Under the pieces are notes generated by a model that saw only the letters and a list, made by a program, of their open reading frames with translations, made no database searches and was not told the origin of the DNA. From the NCBI GenBank assembly GCA_016710015.1, contig JADJLR010000009.1, positions 147,743 through 211,742 on the forward strand: a stretch of 64,000 nt of DNA, given 5' to 3'. Shown here in pieces: positions 18,604 through 26,691 of this stretch. Source of the stretch: Flavobacteriales bacterium. Lineage in GTDB: Bacteria; Bacteroidota; Bacteroidia; Flavobacteriales_F; PHOS-HE28. Position 1 is the stretch's first letter; each line of letters opens with the position of its first letter. The position numbers were made by a program, and so were the translations under genes.

Positions 18604-19698
18604 ATGCGCATCAAAGAATTGACCGAGGCCCTCGAAGCGTGGGCACCCCGTTCCCTGCAAGAGGATTATGACAACGTCGGCCTTCAGGTCGGCGATCCGG
18701 AAACCGAGGTTACATCGGCTTTGGTTTGTTTGGATTGCACGGAAGCCGTGGTGGAAGAGGCGGCAAAGAAGGGCTGCCAACTCATCATCAGCCATCACCC
18801 GGTCATCTTTCGGGGGCTGAAGAGCTTGGTGGCGCGGGGTCAAGTAGAGCGAACGATCCTCGCGGCCATCAAGCACGGCGTGGCGTTATATGCCATCCAC
18901 ACGAACTTGGACAATGTGGTCGATGGGGTGAATGGCGAGATCGCATCACGACTTGGCCTGCGACCCATTCAGGTCCTAGTGCCCAAACCCGGACAACTCT
19001 ATAAACTGATCGTTTTCGTTCCGGTGGACCATGCAGAAGTGGTTCGCGAGGCTGCATTTCAGGCAGGTGCTGGCCGGATCGGGAACTACGACGAATGCGG
19101 ATTCACCTCGGAAGGGGAGGGCAGCTTTCGTCCCGGGAACGGCGCTTCTCCGTACTCTGGAACCAAAGGGGTCCGGGAAACAGCGGTCGAGATGAAACTC
19201 GAATTCATCGTTCATGCCTTCGCAGAACGCGCCATTCTCTCCGCGATCAAGGAGGCGCATCCGTATGAGGAGGTGGCCTTCGACCTGGTTCCCCTGCTGA
19301 ACGAGCATCAAGGCGTAGGGAGCGGGCTGCTTGGTGAGTGGGATGATCCATTGGAAGAGAAGGACTTCCTTGCCAAGCTGAAAGAAGTGTTCGGACTGCA
19401 TGTGGTACGGCATACCCGCTTGTTGGGCAGGCCCATCCGGAGGGTTGCACTGTGCGGTGGTTCCGGGGCATTCCTCCTAGCCAAAGCCAAGGCCGCTGAC
19501 GCGGATGCGTACATCACGGGCGACGTGAAGTACCACGAATTCTTCGATGCCGAAGGGAAGCTGCTTTTGGCGGATATCGGGCACTATGGGAGCGAACAAT
19601 ACACCATGCACCTGATCCAGCGTCGGTTAGGGGAACTTTTCCCTACCTTTGCCGTCCGTTTGACGGAAATCGTCACGGACCCCATATACCATTTTTGA
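18604..19698 (+). CDS. NIF3-like dinuclear metal-centre protein (YqfO type)
   Basis: A 364-residue NIF3/YbgI family member. Motifs: LQEDYDNVGLQVGD at the start, LIISHHPVIFRGLKSL and YAIHTNLDNVVDGVN for metal ligands, and a C-terminal half with ADIGHYGSEQ. The central insertion (about residues 135–230, with AGAGRIGNYDECGF and VHAFAERAILSAIKEAHPYEEVAFD) is the PII-like domain of the YqfO subgroup. The family is often called a GTP cyclohydrolase I type 2 homologue, but its reaction is not firmly known. It ends 3 bases before the zinc-ribbon gene, a pairing that recurs in Bacteroidota. Confidence 0.92.
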   Translation: MRIKELTEALEAWAPRSLQEDYDNVGLQVGDPETEVTSALVCLDCTEAVVEEAAKKGCQLIISHHPVIFRGLKSLVARGQVERTILAAIKHGVALYAIHTNLDNVVDGVNGEIASRLGLRPIQVLVPKPGQLYKLIVFVPVDHAEVVREAAFQAGAGRIGNYDECGFTSEGEGSFRPGNGASPYSGTKGVRETAVEMKLEFIVHAFAERAILSAIKEAHPYEEVAFDLVPLLNEHQGVGSGLLGEWDDPLEEKDFLAKLKEVFGLHVVRHTRLLGRPIRRVALCGGSGAFLLAKAKAADADAYITGDVKYHEFFDAEGKLLLADIGHYGSEQYTMHLIQRRLGELFPTFAVRLTEIVTDPIYHF

Positions 19699-19701
19699 CC
19701 C

Positions 19702-20535
19702 ATGGCGAAGAGCGACGTGAAGGCTCCGGCGAAAGAGAAAGCGGCCAAGTCCGCATCGGACAATGGCAAGACGAAGGCGGCATCGAAATCCGATATCACC
19801 GTCGCTGAGAAGCTCGTGGAACTGTACCGTTTGCAGTACATCGACTCGCAGGTCGATAAGATCCGCATTCAACGAGGTGAATTGCCTTTGGAGGTGCAGG
19901 ACCTGGAAGATGAAGTAGAAGGGCTGGATACCCGACTGAAGAAGCTTCAGGACGAGTTGGGCGAAATGGAGGTGCAGGTCAGTGAGAAGAACAACCTGAT
20001 CAAGGATGCCAAGGCCCAGATCAAGAAGTACGAAGGCCAGCAAGCCAAAGTGCGCAACAATCGGGAATATGATTCCTTGACCAAGGAGGTGGAGTTCCAG
20101 AACTTGGAGATCCAACTCGCGGAGAAGCGCATCAAAGAGGCAAAGGCCCAGATCGAGACCAAGAAAGCGATCGTTGAGGAGAGCAAGACACGCCACGACG
20201 AACGGAAGAAGGATCTGGACGTTAAGCGCAAGGAACTTGACGCGATCGTGGCCGAAACGGAGAAGGAGGAAAAGGATCTGGCCAAGAAGAGTGATACGGC
20301 TTCCAAGCACATCGAGGCGCGTTTGTTGAGTGCCTACCACCGTATCCGGAGCAATGCGCGCAACGGCCTAGGTGTCGTTCCAGTGGAGCGCGGTTCCTGC
20401 GGTGGATGCTTCAACAGCATTCCTCCCCAGCGTCAATTGGATATCAGCAGCCACAAGAAGGTCATCGTTTGCGAACACTGCGGGCGCATCCTCGTGGATG
20501 ACTATGTGGTGGAGCGCGTGACGGGCGGTAAGTGA
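19702..20535 (+). CDS. Coiled-coil protein with C4 zinc ribbon
   Basis: A 277-residue protein with a Lys/Ala/Ser-rich N-terminus (residues 1–30), a long charged coiled coil (about 45–210, including VRNNREYDSLTKEVEFQ) and a C-terminal zinc ribbon with Cys pairs in GSCGGCFNSIPPQ and VCEHCGRILVDD. It resembles the CT398/zinc-ribbon family found beside NIF3-like genes, of unsettled function, possibly nucleic-acid binding. It is cotranscribed with the NIF3 gene (3-base gap). A T-run at 20583–20590 may mark the transcript end, but I see no convincing stem there. Confidence 0.85.
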   Translation: MAKSDVKAPAKEKAAKSASDNGKTKAASKSDITVAEKLVELYRLQYIDSQVDKIRIQRGELPLEVQDLEDEVEGLDTRLKKLQDELGEMEVQVSEKNNLIKDAKAQIKKYEGQQAKVRNNREYDSLTKEVEFQNLEIQLAEKRIKEAKAQIETKKAIVEESKTRHDERKKDLDVKRKELDAIVAETEKEEKDLAKKSDTASKHIEARLLSAYHRIRSNARNGLGVVPVERGSCGGCFNSIPPQRQLDISSHKKVIVCEHCGRILVDDYVVERVTGGK

Positions 20536-20743
20536 TCCTACAGCGTGAAGTACGACGGGGCGGTCTCAGAACGAGGTCGTCCCTTCTTTTTTCGGTCCAG
20601 GAGTTTCGTGCCGTGAAGAGCATGTTCGTACACATCTGCGGATCTCGGGTCGAAGTCGCCGAACGGAACTTGCGAAAAAAGGTAGTGATGCCTAGGGTTG
20701 AACGGCGTTTCGGACCAATGCGATCTCGCATCCTGAACAGGCT

Positions 20744-22217
20744 CTACGGTCGCAAACTCACCGTGACCAAGGTCCGGACCGTGGAGCGTTTCTCTTGGGT
20801 CACGTCCACCAAGGCCGGATCGTATTGGAAGTAGTTGGTGGTGCGCTGCGTGTAGTTCATCCCGAGGTCCACGCCAAGGTGCTCGTTCCGGAATCCGAGG
20901 CCGCCTGCATAGATGCGTTCTGCCGAACCGTGGCGTGGGTCATCCTTCTTATACGCATCAGGAACCATGCCCCAGCCCATGCGGAAGTACCAATTCCCGC
21001 TTCGCCACTCTGTTCCGGCCCGCACGGCATGTACCGCGCGAAAGGAGTTGTTGATCGCCAGATTCTCCGTTGCGAAATCGTAGTTGTCCACCAACTTGTT
21101 GCTTGGCCGGAACCGTGCGTTGCGGTGGTCGATGTACTCATAGTCCACGCTTACCAGACCGTGCTTTCCAGCAATGTAGGCCGCGCTGGCCACCACCTTC
21201 CATGGACTATTCAACCGGTAAGCGAAAACGTTCTCCGGCGATACCGAGGAATAGTTCGTCTGGCCATCCGTAGCAGAAGGTGTGCGGAATGTTGTTCGCA
21301 TGTCCGTGGAGTACAAGTCGTTCAGTTGCGTCCACATGGGGCCATGAATGGCGAGGCCGGTACGGAATCGGTCGGTGATGCGCACAATGAAACCGGCCTT
21401 GAGGTCCAGCCCGTTCCCAGTGATCTTCAATTCCTGCCGGTAGCTCAGGTCCTTCAGGTCGGTGGAATCATCCGGCACCGCTTCCGCATGCGTTGAAACC
21501 TCGTTGTAGCGGAAACCGATGATCCCCAACGAGACCCCGAAATAGAATCGGTCCATGTAGTTGCCGCTGTAGAAGAAGGAGGTGTTGCTGGTCGCGCCGT
21601 GCGATTCGACGTGTGCGTTTGGTCCACGAGGCCACCTATGGGCAATGCTGGCACATAGCTCCTCCTAAACTATCCGAAGGGTCATAGGGATCGAGACCGT
21701 AGGTTTCCCAAGCCAATGCACTGGTGAATGGCAGGAACCGTAGAGTTCATCCGGAAGCTTACCCTCCGCCTGCCAAGCGAAATCATCCAAAATGGAAGTC
21801 TGGATCCGAAGCCGTGGCCTGCCTACTCCAATGGTGTGTGGCTTGTCGGTCGTAGACCAGTCCGAAGGTGCTGCTGCGCCAGTCGTTATCCTTGGCGTTC
21901 GGCGAATTCAGGACGAGGGTGAAATTTCCCAAGTAGAAACGTGCCATGCTGTTGCTGGCCGATGTGCCATAGTAATTGGTGCGCACATTGTTCACATCAA
22001 AACCAGGTGTCAGCGAGATCTCGCTGGTCCTGAATAGGCCCATACCTGCTGGGTTGATGGCGATGGAAACACCGTCTGCTCCGAGCGCACCAAAAGCATT
22101 GGCCAAGCCGATACTACGTGCGGTACCTCCCGGGCTGATGGAACTCAAACGCAGAGCATCCGTTTCATTCTGCGCAGAAACGTTCAACGCAAAAAGGCAC
22201 AGTCCCAATGATCGCAT
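20744..22217 (-). CDS. FadL/OmpP1-like outer-membrane transporter, frameshifted
   Basis: The N-terminal piece (from 22217) has a short signal (RSLGLCLFALNVSAQ) and the family hallmark TARSIGLANAFGALGADG followed by SIAINPAGMGLFRTSE. The C-terminal piece (20744–21556) has barrel strands (YFGVSLGIIGFRYNEVS, YSSVSPENVFAYRLNSPWK) and ends TVRTLVTVSLRP. Between 21556 and 21790 the sequence reads sensibly only by switching frame several times (…DDFAWQAEGKLPDELYG, SALAWETYGLDPYDP, NTSFFYSGNYMDRF), so at least three or four single-base errors or mutations lie there. FadL-like porins import hydrophobic compounds. It is probably intact in the organism. Confidence 0.75.
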
Positions 22218-22253
22218 CGCACCAGAGTGCGGAGCAAGAAGCGCATCGCCCCA

Positions 22254-23212
22254 TCAGCGGCGACTAGGACTGGTGCGGGTTCCGCCTCCACCACCGCCAC
22301 CGGTATTCGGCGAAGGACTCGTGCGTCCACCGTCGATGGTGCGCTGTGGCGCACTACGGCTAGGGCTTGGTGCCGTTCTGGTTCGCTCGTTCGGGGAGCG
22401 GTTGGGAGTGGTCCTGGTCCGGTCGGTCCCTGGGGTGATGGGTTGTGTTCGGTAGCGGTCTTGAGTCGTAGAACGCTGACCATTCACGCGGTAATTGGGC
22501 AAAGGAGCTAATCCAACCGTATTGCGGGGCGGTAACCGTTGGATGGAACCGGGTGTCCGCGCACCTTGTACGGTGCCCATACTCGGCCGGTGCCCCACGG
22601 TCGTGCCGTTCCAGGTGTCTCCTGTGACCAGCGGGGAGTAGCAGTTGTAACAATTGCCATAGGGGCTTTGGTAGCCCCCGTAACCGTAGCCCATCGAACC
22701 GTAGCCGTACGGGTTGTACATCCCGCCACAGTTCATTCCCCACGGGGAATTCCAGCCATTGTAACCGCCGTATCCATACCCATAGCTAGAGCCATACCCG
22801 TACGGGTTCATCCAAAGCGAGCCCATCCCGTAGCCCCATCCAGCATTCGAACCCCAGCCCGAATTCCCCCAGCCCATGCCCATGCCCCAACCGGCACCAC
22901 TCCAGCCACTTTGCCAGCCATTCATCTGTGTTCCAAATCCGAATCGACCGTAGTTGTAGTAGTACGGGTCGTTGTAGGTCATGTCGTAATAACTCTTATC
23001 CGCGCCCAGTTGTTGGGAGGTGTTCGCGTCGTAATAATCGTCCGTGGTCGGTGCCGGATCAGCGGCGGGCGTATCGTACAGCGACACTGTGACCGGAGCC
23101 TCCGAGGGCATGTAATACACATCGTCCCGTACACTTGCCGTAGGGGCCAAAGATCGCAAGAAGCCAACAGGCTCACTGCCGACAGAAGGAGGGGGATCTG
23201 CGCGTTTTTCAT
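22254..23212 (-). CDS. Gly/Tyr/Asn-rich lipoprotein, frameshifted near N-terminus
   Basis: I do not recognise a family. ATG 23212 gives a lipoprotein signal (KNAQIPLLLSAVSLLASC). A one-base gap at about 23160–23170 (TTGCGATC where TTGCCGATC would fit) then shifts into the frame RSLAPTASVRDDVYYMP. The middle (about residues 95–200) is very low in complexity and rich in Gly, Tyr, Asn and Trp (YGYGSSYGYGYGGYNGW), with two Cys near NCYNCY. The C-terminal third is Arg/Thr/Pro/Ser-rich and disordered, ending GGGGTRTSPSRR. It could be an adhesive or structural surface lipoprotein; that is inference. Confidence 0.65.
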
Positions 23213-23282
23213 GGGTCTCCGGGTTTGCGTGATCGGGTGATGCGTGGGGCCGTGATGTACTTTAGCCGCCTCAGTATCAGAA

Positions 23283-23290
23283 CAAAAATA
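23283..23290 (-). promoter_or_regulatory. Promoter −7 box (TATTTTTG on minus strand)
   Basis: CAAAAATA on the plus strand reads TATTTTTG on the minus strand, matching TAnnTTTG, about 70 bases before the lipoprotein ATG at 23212. The nearest TTTG upstream (23316–23319) is 25 bases away, longer than usual. Confidence 0.35.
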
Positions 23291-23307
23291 ATACCACAGA
23301 AGGGGGC

Positions 23308-24775
23308 ATGGCCGACAAACTGACGAAACGGGCGGACGACTACGCCCAATGGTACAATGATCTGGTCCTGAAAGCGGACCTCGCCGAGCATAGCGATGTA
23401 CGTGGGTGCATGGTGATCGAAGCCGCACGGTTATGCGATCTGGGAGAAGATGCAATCCGCATTGGACGGTATGTTCAAGGCCACCGGCCACGTGAATGCA
23501 TACTTCCCACTCTTCATTCCCAAAAGCTATCTCGCCAAGGAGGCCAGCCATGTGGAAGGCTTCGCGAAGGAATGTGCCGTGGTCACACACTACCGCCTAA
23601 AAGTGATCCTGTACACGGTGTGGTCGTCGACCCGACCGCTAAATTGGAAGAAGAACTCATTATTCGCCCCACGAGCGAGACCATCATCTGGAACACCTAC
23701 CGCGGTTGGGTGAAGAGCTACCGCGACTTACCGCTGTTGATCAACCAATGGGCCAATGTGGTCCGTTGGGAAATGCGAACGCGCCTTTTTCTGCGTACGG
23801 CCGAATTCCTTTGGCAGGAAGGTCACACCGCCCACGCTACCCGGGAAGAAGCGGTGGAAGAGACCGAGCGCATGTTGCAGGTCTACACCACTTTCGCTGA
23901 GGAGTATCTCGCCATTCCGGTCATCCGTGGTGTGAAAACGGCCAGCGAGCGATTCGCCGGTGCGGAGGATACCTATTGCATCGAGGCCATGATGCAGGAT
24001 GGCAAGGCCCTACAAGCTGGAACAAGTCACTTCCTCGGCCAGAACTTCGCGAAGGCATTCGACGTGGTGTTCGCCAACAAGGAGAACCAACAAGAACATG
24101 TTTGGGCCACGAGTTGGGGCGTGAGCACACGCTTGGTGGGCGCGTTGATCGTGACCCACAGCGATGATAACGGCTTGGTCCTGCCGCCGAAACTGGCACC
24201 CACGCAGGTGGCTGTTGTTCCCATCGCGAAGAATGCCGAGCAAATGGAAGCGGTCAAGGACTACTTCGCTCCTGCGCTGGCTGCAATGCGCGCAAAGGGC
24301 ATCACGGTGAAATTCGATGACGACGACACGAAGAAACCCGGATGGAAATTCGCCGAGTACGAATTCAAGGGCTATCCGGTCCGGATCGCCATTGGTCCGC
24401 AGGACATGGAGAACGGTACGGTGGAGGTCGCACGTCGCGATACCATGGAAAAACAAGTGATGCAGGTGATCGACCTAGCGGAGAAGGTGGAGCACTTGCT
24501 CAAGCCATCCAAAGCAACCTCTTCCGAAAGCCTTGGCATTGCGTGAAGGGTACACCCGCTCTGTGGATTCGTACGAGGAGTTCAAAGTGGCCATCGAAGA
24601 AGGAGGCTTCATACATGCCCATTGGGACGGTACGGCAGAGACCGAAGAGCGCGTGAAGAAGGAGACCAAGGCGACCATTCGTTGCATTCCGTTGGAAGGA
24701 GGCATGACCTCCGGGAAATGCATGGTGACCGGAGCGCCGAGCGCACGCCGAGTCCTATTCGCACGAGCATACTGA
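23308..24775 (+). CDS. proS: Prolyl-tRNA synthetase (short type), frameshifted
   Basis: The product is the eukaryote/archaeon-like ProRS of about 490 residues, which charges tRNA(Pro). Motifs: RADDYAQWYNDLVLKADL at the start, GMFKATGHVNAYFPLFIP, the class II motif IIRPTSETIIWNTY, RWEMRTRLFLRTAEFLWQEG, and C-terminal GGMTSGKCMVTGAPSARR. The protein switches frame near 23415, near 23610, near 24500 and near 24530. Each is repairable by one or two bases, so read errors are likely. No editing INS domain is present, as expected for this type. It starts divergently from the Gly-rich lipoprotein. Confidence 0.9.
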
Positions 24776-24823
24776 TGGAAGAAGGAGAGAACACCGGGCA
24801 CGCGCGACCTGATCATCGGGGCG

Positions 24824-25576
24824 ATGCGCAGTAGATCCGCCATGAAGCAGGATGTTTCCAAGGCGACGGTCGAGTTGTTCGAACTGTTGAAAGTGAGCCT
24901 CCAGGAGATCGCTGTGGACCTCGAACAGGAGGTCACCAAGCAGGATCAGCGGTTGTCCATCGCCTTCACGGACAAAGGTGCCATGGCCTGTGAATTGAAG
25001 GTGGCTGGGGATGCCCTCATCTTCCACATGCACACCAACGTGTTCCAGTTGGATCAGAGCCATAGCCTTTGGAGAACCAGCTACTTGGAGGACGATGAGG
25101 CTCGCGGTTACTTTGGGGTGATCAACGTCTACAATTTCTTGAGCGACTCATTCAAATTCAATCGGGAGCGCGATCTCGGGTATTTGGTGGCGCGTCTTTT
25201 CCTGAACAAGGATGGCCATTTCATGGTCCAGGGCAAACGGCAGCTCGGTTTCTTGTATAATGATCTGGCCGGTAATGAGATGACACCAGCGGTCTTGAAG
25301 GAGATCTTACACGCGATCATCTTGTACGTGATCAACTTCGATCTGTTGGCTCCGCCATACGACCAAGTGAATCAAGTGACGGTGAGTGAGATGAATGAAT
25401 TGAATGCCAACATGCAACTCTCCACGGGCAAGCGATTGGGGTTCCGGTTCCATGCCGATAGGGGAGGACACCAAGCTAGGGTTGTTGGAATTCCGTTCAA
25501 CTGGTTACATTTGCGATCCCTTTGCGAAAAAGTCACAAAGGTGTTTGAGATCGTGGCCCGTTCGTCTAGGGGTTAG
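24824..25576 (+). CDS. Conserved hypothetical protein, 3' end probably misread
   Basis: I do not recognise a named domain. The mixed alpha/beta protein begins (M)KQDVSKATVELFELLKVSLQ, with ATG 24842 a possible alternative start, and contains ALIFHMHTNVFQLDQSHSLW and YFGVINVYNFLSDSFKFNRE. No signal or membrane segment is seen. The open frame runs on through a tRNA promoter and into the tRNA gene, which is implausible. The natural end is probably the TAG at 25459–25461, reached by a one-base shift after LSTGKRLGFRFHA, so the last ~38 residues are likely artefact. Confidence 0.6.
   Translation: MRSRSAMKQDVSKATVELFELLKVSLQEIAVDLEQEVTKQDQRLSIAFTDKGAMACELKVAGDALIFHMHTNVFQLDQSHSLWRTSYLEDDEARGYFGVINVYNFLSDSFKFNRERDLGYLVARLFLNKDGHFMVQGKRQLGFLYNDLAGNEMTPAVLKEILHAIILYVINFDLLAPPYDQVNQVTVSEMNELNANMQLSTGKRLGFRFHADRGGHQARVVGIPFNWLHLRSLCEKVTKVFEIVARSSRG
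25485..25513 (+). promoter_or_regulatory. Promoter of the tRNA-Glu gene
   Basis: TTG at 25485–25487 and TACATTTG at 25506–25513, 18 bases apart, fit the Bacteroidota −33/−7 pattern. Transcription would start about 35 bases before the tRNA. Confidence 0.65.
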
Positions 25577-25628
25577 GACGCGTCCTTTCACGGATGAAAC
25601 AGGGGTTCGATTCCCCTACGGGCTACCA
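25555..25628 (+). tRNA. tRNA-Glu (anticodon TTC)
   Basis: The acceptor stem GGCCCGT/ACGGGCT closes with a G·U first pair, followed by discriminator A and encoded CCA. The T arm (CAGGGGTTCGATTCCCCT region) and D arm (GTCTAGGGGTTAGGAC) are canonical. The anticodon arm reads CGTCC TTTCAC GGATG: the stem pairs, but the loop has six bases where tRNA-Glu normally has CTTTCAC. A C appears to be missing from a CCC run, most likely a read error. Confidence 0.9.
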
Positions 25629-25629
25629 C

Positions 25630-25661
25630 GAGCGAACCTCGGCTTTTGCCGAGGTTCGCTC
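25630..25661 (+). terminator. Strong stem-loop after tRNA-Glu
   Basis: A perfect 14-bp stem (GAGCGAACCTCGGC and its inverse) with a TTTT loop begins two bases after the tRNA CCA. Only a weak T stretch follows, but position and strength fit a terminator. Confidence 0.8.
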
Positions 25662-25809
25662 ATTTCCGGCCCTCCGGGGAATTCAAAGCCGCCCCGATCC
25701 TTGAAAGGGTTGGTGATCTGAACACGAGTTTGTGGCCCGCTGTGGAAGGCAGTTCATCTGATCATCGGTGCCTTTTTCATTCAATGTAACCGTGGCAAGG
25801 GTGCCCACG

Positions 25810-25817
25810 TATCTTTG
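25810..25817 (+). promoter_or_regulatory. Promoter −7 box (TATCTTTG) of the polysaccharide operon
   Basis: TATCTTTG matches TAnnTTTG and lies about 100 bases before the Wza-like start at 25918. No clear −33 TTTG is seen at the usual distance. The ~95-base leader could hold regulation, but I see no strong structure in it. Confidence 0.45.
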
Positions 25818-25917
25818 GCCTTGGTCCTTCAGGGGTTAAGTAACGATCGCGTACGCTTGTTGTGGCCTTGAACGGTGCCGGTCGTCAAGGGTACTGCAGA
25901 AAACAAAACACGAGTGG

Positions 25918-26691
25918 ATGGGAATTCGACAAGTAGGGATCTTAGGTGTTGGTCTGATGGTCATGCTGCTTAGCGGTTGCATCGGACGAAAGAGTATCAA
26001 CTACCTCAACGACAACTCCTTGAGCAACGGGTCGAGCAAATTGTTCGAGAACAGGAAGTTCGAATACCGGGTGCAGGTGAACGACGTTCTGTCCATCCGG
26101 GTGATGGGTTTGGACGATGCGACAAGCCGGTTCTTCAACATCGAGAGCCAGTCCAATGGTTCCATGCTCACGGATGCAGCCATGTTCGTCAATGGATTCT
26201 CAGTGGACAAGAACGGGCAGGTACAACTCCCCACCGTGGGGAAGATCAAGGTCCAAGGTCTGACCGTTGGTGAAGCACAGGAATTGGTGCAGCGCAAGAT
26301 CAATGAGTTCTTCACAAATGCCACGGTGATCCTGAAGATGGTGAACTGGCGTCTGAGTGTCCTAGGGCAAGTGGAACGTGCCGGAGCCTTCCAAGTGTAC
26401 AACAACCAGATCACCATACTCGATGCGTTGGCCTTGGCCGGTGGCCCCGCCGAATTCGCGGATAAATCACATGTGACCTTGTTGCGGCAAAGTGAGCGTG
26501 GTGTGCAAGCACTTTACGTGGATCTCTCTGACACCAAGGTCCTCAGTTCGGAGTACTACTACTTGCTGCCCAACGATATCGTTTATGTGCCGGCACTAAA
26601 GGCTCGTCCGGCGCGCATGAACCTTGAATTGCTCGGTGTTCTGCTTAGCGCAATTACGGTGGCCATGTTGGTGATCAACAGTACCAAGTAA
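25918..26691 (+). CDS. Polysaccharide export outer-membrane lipoprotein (Wza-like)
   Basis: A 257-residue Poly_export/SLBB protein. The N-terminal lipobox is in MVMLLSGC, followed by the export domain (YRVQVNDVLSIRVMG, NGQVQLPTVGKIKVQGLT), an SLBB-type beta-grasp region (SVLGQVERAGAFQVYNNQITILDALALAGG) and a C-terminal hydrophobic segment (LLGVLLSAITVAMLVI). It should form the outer-membrane channel for the exported glycan. The stop shares one base with the Wzc-like start (TAATG), as expected for a Wza–Wzc pair. Confidence 0.93.
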   Translation: MGIRQVGILGVGLMVMLLSGCIGRKSINYLNDNSLSNGSSKLFENRKFEYRVQVNDVLSIRVMGLDDATSRFFNIESQSNGSMLTDAAMFVNGFSVDKNGQVQLPTVGKIKVQGLTVGEAQELVQRKINEFFTNATVILKMVNWRLSVLGQVERAGAFQVYNNQITILDALALAGGPAEFADKSHVTLLRQSERGVQALYVDLSDTKVLSSEYYYLLPNDIVYVPALKARPARMNLELLGVLLSAITVAMLVINSTK

